A stretch of 64,000 nt of DNA from JANQGG01 sp964642175 (GTDB lineage: Bacteria > Bacteroidota > Chlorobiia > Chlorobiales > Chloroherpetonaceae). The translations under genes were made by a program, and so were the position numbers. Shown here piece by piece: positions 63,210 through 64,000 of the stretch (its first letter is position 1; every line of letters starts with the position of its first letter). The DNA lies in assembly GCA_964642175.1 (NCBI GenBank), contig CAZXOK010000002.1:372001-436000 (forward strand), given 5' to 3'. Under the pieces are notes generated by a model. That model did no database searches, was not told the DNA's origin, and saw only the letters and a list, made by a program, of their open reading frames with translations.

Positions 63210-64000
63210 TTAATAACCGTGGGTTGGAATAACTGTCTTACCCCTGAATACCCAATATATGCTGATGGTGTATGTTAATACCAGTGGCATACCGATCAAG
63301 GCTAAAATAAGCATGATAAATAATGTACCCTGGGAGGATGCAGCATTGTAGATGGTCAGGCTATACTCAGGACTCAGGGTAGATGTAATCATATTTGGAA
63401 ACACACCAACAGCAAATAAGAATACCAATGCGGCGATAGAGCAGGCTGAAGACAGAAAGCATTGGAGTTCTTTACCCTGAACCAATGTTCTTGGAATATT
63501 TGCAATAGCCAGCGCATTAAGCACCACAACGATCCAGGCAAAGACTGAAATAAATACCTGGTTGCCTTCAATAAGCTCCATAGGAATACCCGGGTTGACC
63601 ATTTGTCCAAACGAAAAATTAGCCACCATCTCTGGTTTCAGATACAGGGTTATGGAAGTGAGGGTCAGGTAAAAAAACAAGAAAACCCAAAAGGCGCGCA
63701 TGGCCCATGCTCTGACTTTTTTCTGAAGCTCGCCCTGGGTTTTAACATTTAAAAAAATCGCCCCATGCAGGGTAAACATGGTTAGGTTAAAAACGCCGGT
63801 TAAAAGGGTATATGGAGAAAGTAAATCAAAAAAAGTACCGGCATATTCCATATCGGGGCCGATTTTAATGCCAATTACCATATTGCCAATAGCAACACCG
63901 AATAAAATTCCAGTGATTATTGAACCAACCGAAAAGCCGTAATCCCAGAAGTTTCGCCATGACCTGCTATCAAGTTTGCTTCTAAATTCAATAGAAACCG
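63210..64000 (-). CDS. cydB: Cytochrome bd ubiquinol oxidase subunit II, partial (runs off right edge)
   Basis: About 263 residues of the C-terminal part are present. Upstream of an internal Met at 63881 the frame stays open to base 64000, with VSIEFRSKLDSRSWRNFWDYGFSVGSIITGILFGVAIGN, so 63881 is not the start. About seven membrane spans are seen, including TLLTGVFNLTMFTLHGAIFL and the closing GMPLVLTYTISIYWVFRGK. With CydA it forms the quinol-oxidising, high-affinity terminal oxidase used at low oxygen. cydA should lie just beyond the right edge. A terminator at 63143-63183 ends the unit. Confidence 0.95.
   Translation of the reverse strand, partial: VSIEFRSKLDSRSWRNFWDYGFSVGSIITGILFGVAIGNMVIGIKIGPDMEYAGTFFDLLSPYTLLTGVFNLTMFTLHGAIFLNVKTQGELQKKVRAWAMRAFWVFLFFYLTLTSITLYLKPEMVANFSFGQMVNPGIPMELIEGNQVFISVFAWIVVVLNALAIANIPRTLVQGKELQCFLSSACSIAALVFLFAVGVFPNMITSTLSPEYSLTIYNAASSQGTLFIMLILALIGMPLVLTYTISIYWVFRGKTVIPTHGY

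Noticed and set aside
63210..63881. Treating the Met at 63881 as the start of a 223-residue protein
   Set aside because: The frame continues upstream with conserved CydB sequence to the window edge, so the gene is only cut by the boundary.

Overview
This is a chromosomal segment of a free-living bacterium of the Bacteroidota/Rhodothermota/Balneolota group; Balneolota-like is my best guess. Supporting signs are: weak Shine-Dalgarno sequences with several TTG starts; a promoter of the Bacteroidota form (TTTA-N19-TATATTTG) before a small gene at 51.9 kb; a RecQ with its zinc site at the extreme C-terminus; monomeric NADP isocitrate dehydrogenase; ComB; and outer-membrane beta-barrels with PorV-like starts. 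The lineage is an inference. No rRNA, tRNA or CRISPR array was seen.

Layout. 1-9.5 kb: ABC-F ATPase (cut by the left edge), RodZ-like protein, RecQ, UppP, a Pif1-like helicase, a secreted coiled-coil/propeller protein and small envelope proteins. 9.5-18 kb: a Roadblock-like protein, RdgB, GuaD and PdxJ on the minus strand, then MutS2 and the phosphatidylglycerol pair PgsA-PgpA, then Dxs. 18-33 kb: MFS exporter, GH13 enzyme, CDF metal exporter, ABC exporter, a 1231-residue PAS/GAF protein with no output domain, UvrD/PcrA and a CHASE2 adenylate cyclase. 33-40.5 kb: Aat, an ArsA-like ATPase paired with a four-cysteine membrane protein, a FabI-like reductase, monomeric Icd and an orphan DppB-type permease. 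40.7-48.8 kb: a type I restriction-modification island. 48.9-64 kb: M1 aminopeptidase, a Nif11-like small peptide, IlvA, a broken cyclase-like gene, FtsK, ComB, GcvT, a beta-barrel fused to a DNA-binding helix-hairpin-helix, RelA/SpoT and CydB (cut by the right edge).

The most unusual region is the restriction island, ordered hsdR - RAYT transposase - hsdS - GxxExxY - rhuM - hsdM, all on one strand and tightly spaced. Two layers of repeats lie on it. First, a 20-28 bp palindrome (half site GTAGAGACGCAATG) occurs five times, each time inside a coding sequence and read through without a stop: twice in hsdR and once each in the transposase, hsdS and a degenerate copy in hsdM. Between them these copies use all three frames. 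Second, the two passenger genes (RAYT and GxxExxY) are each bounded by inverted copies of a GTCTGAAC-type sequence that touch the stop of the gene before and the start of the gene after. The island therefore looks like a restriction operon into which small cassettes have been inserted without breaking it.

Other points of note are the beta-barrel/helix-hairpin-helix fusion at 59.6 kb, the ArsA-like/NapH-like gene pair, a hairpin ending at the start codon of the cyclase gene, and a pseudogene with two independent lesions at 53.5-54.4 kb.
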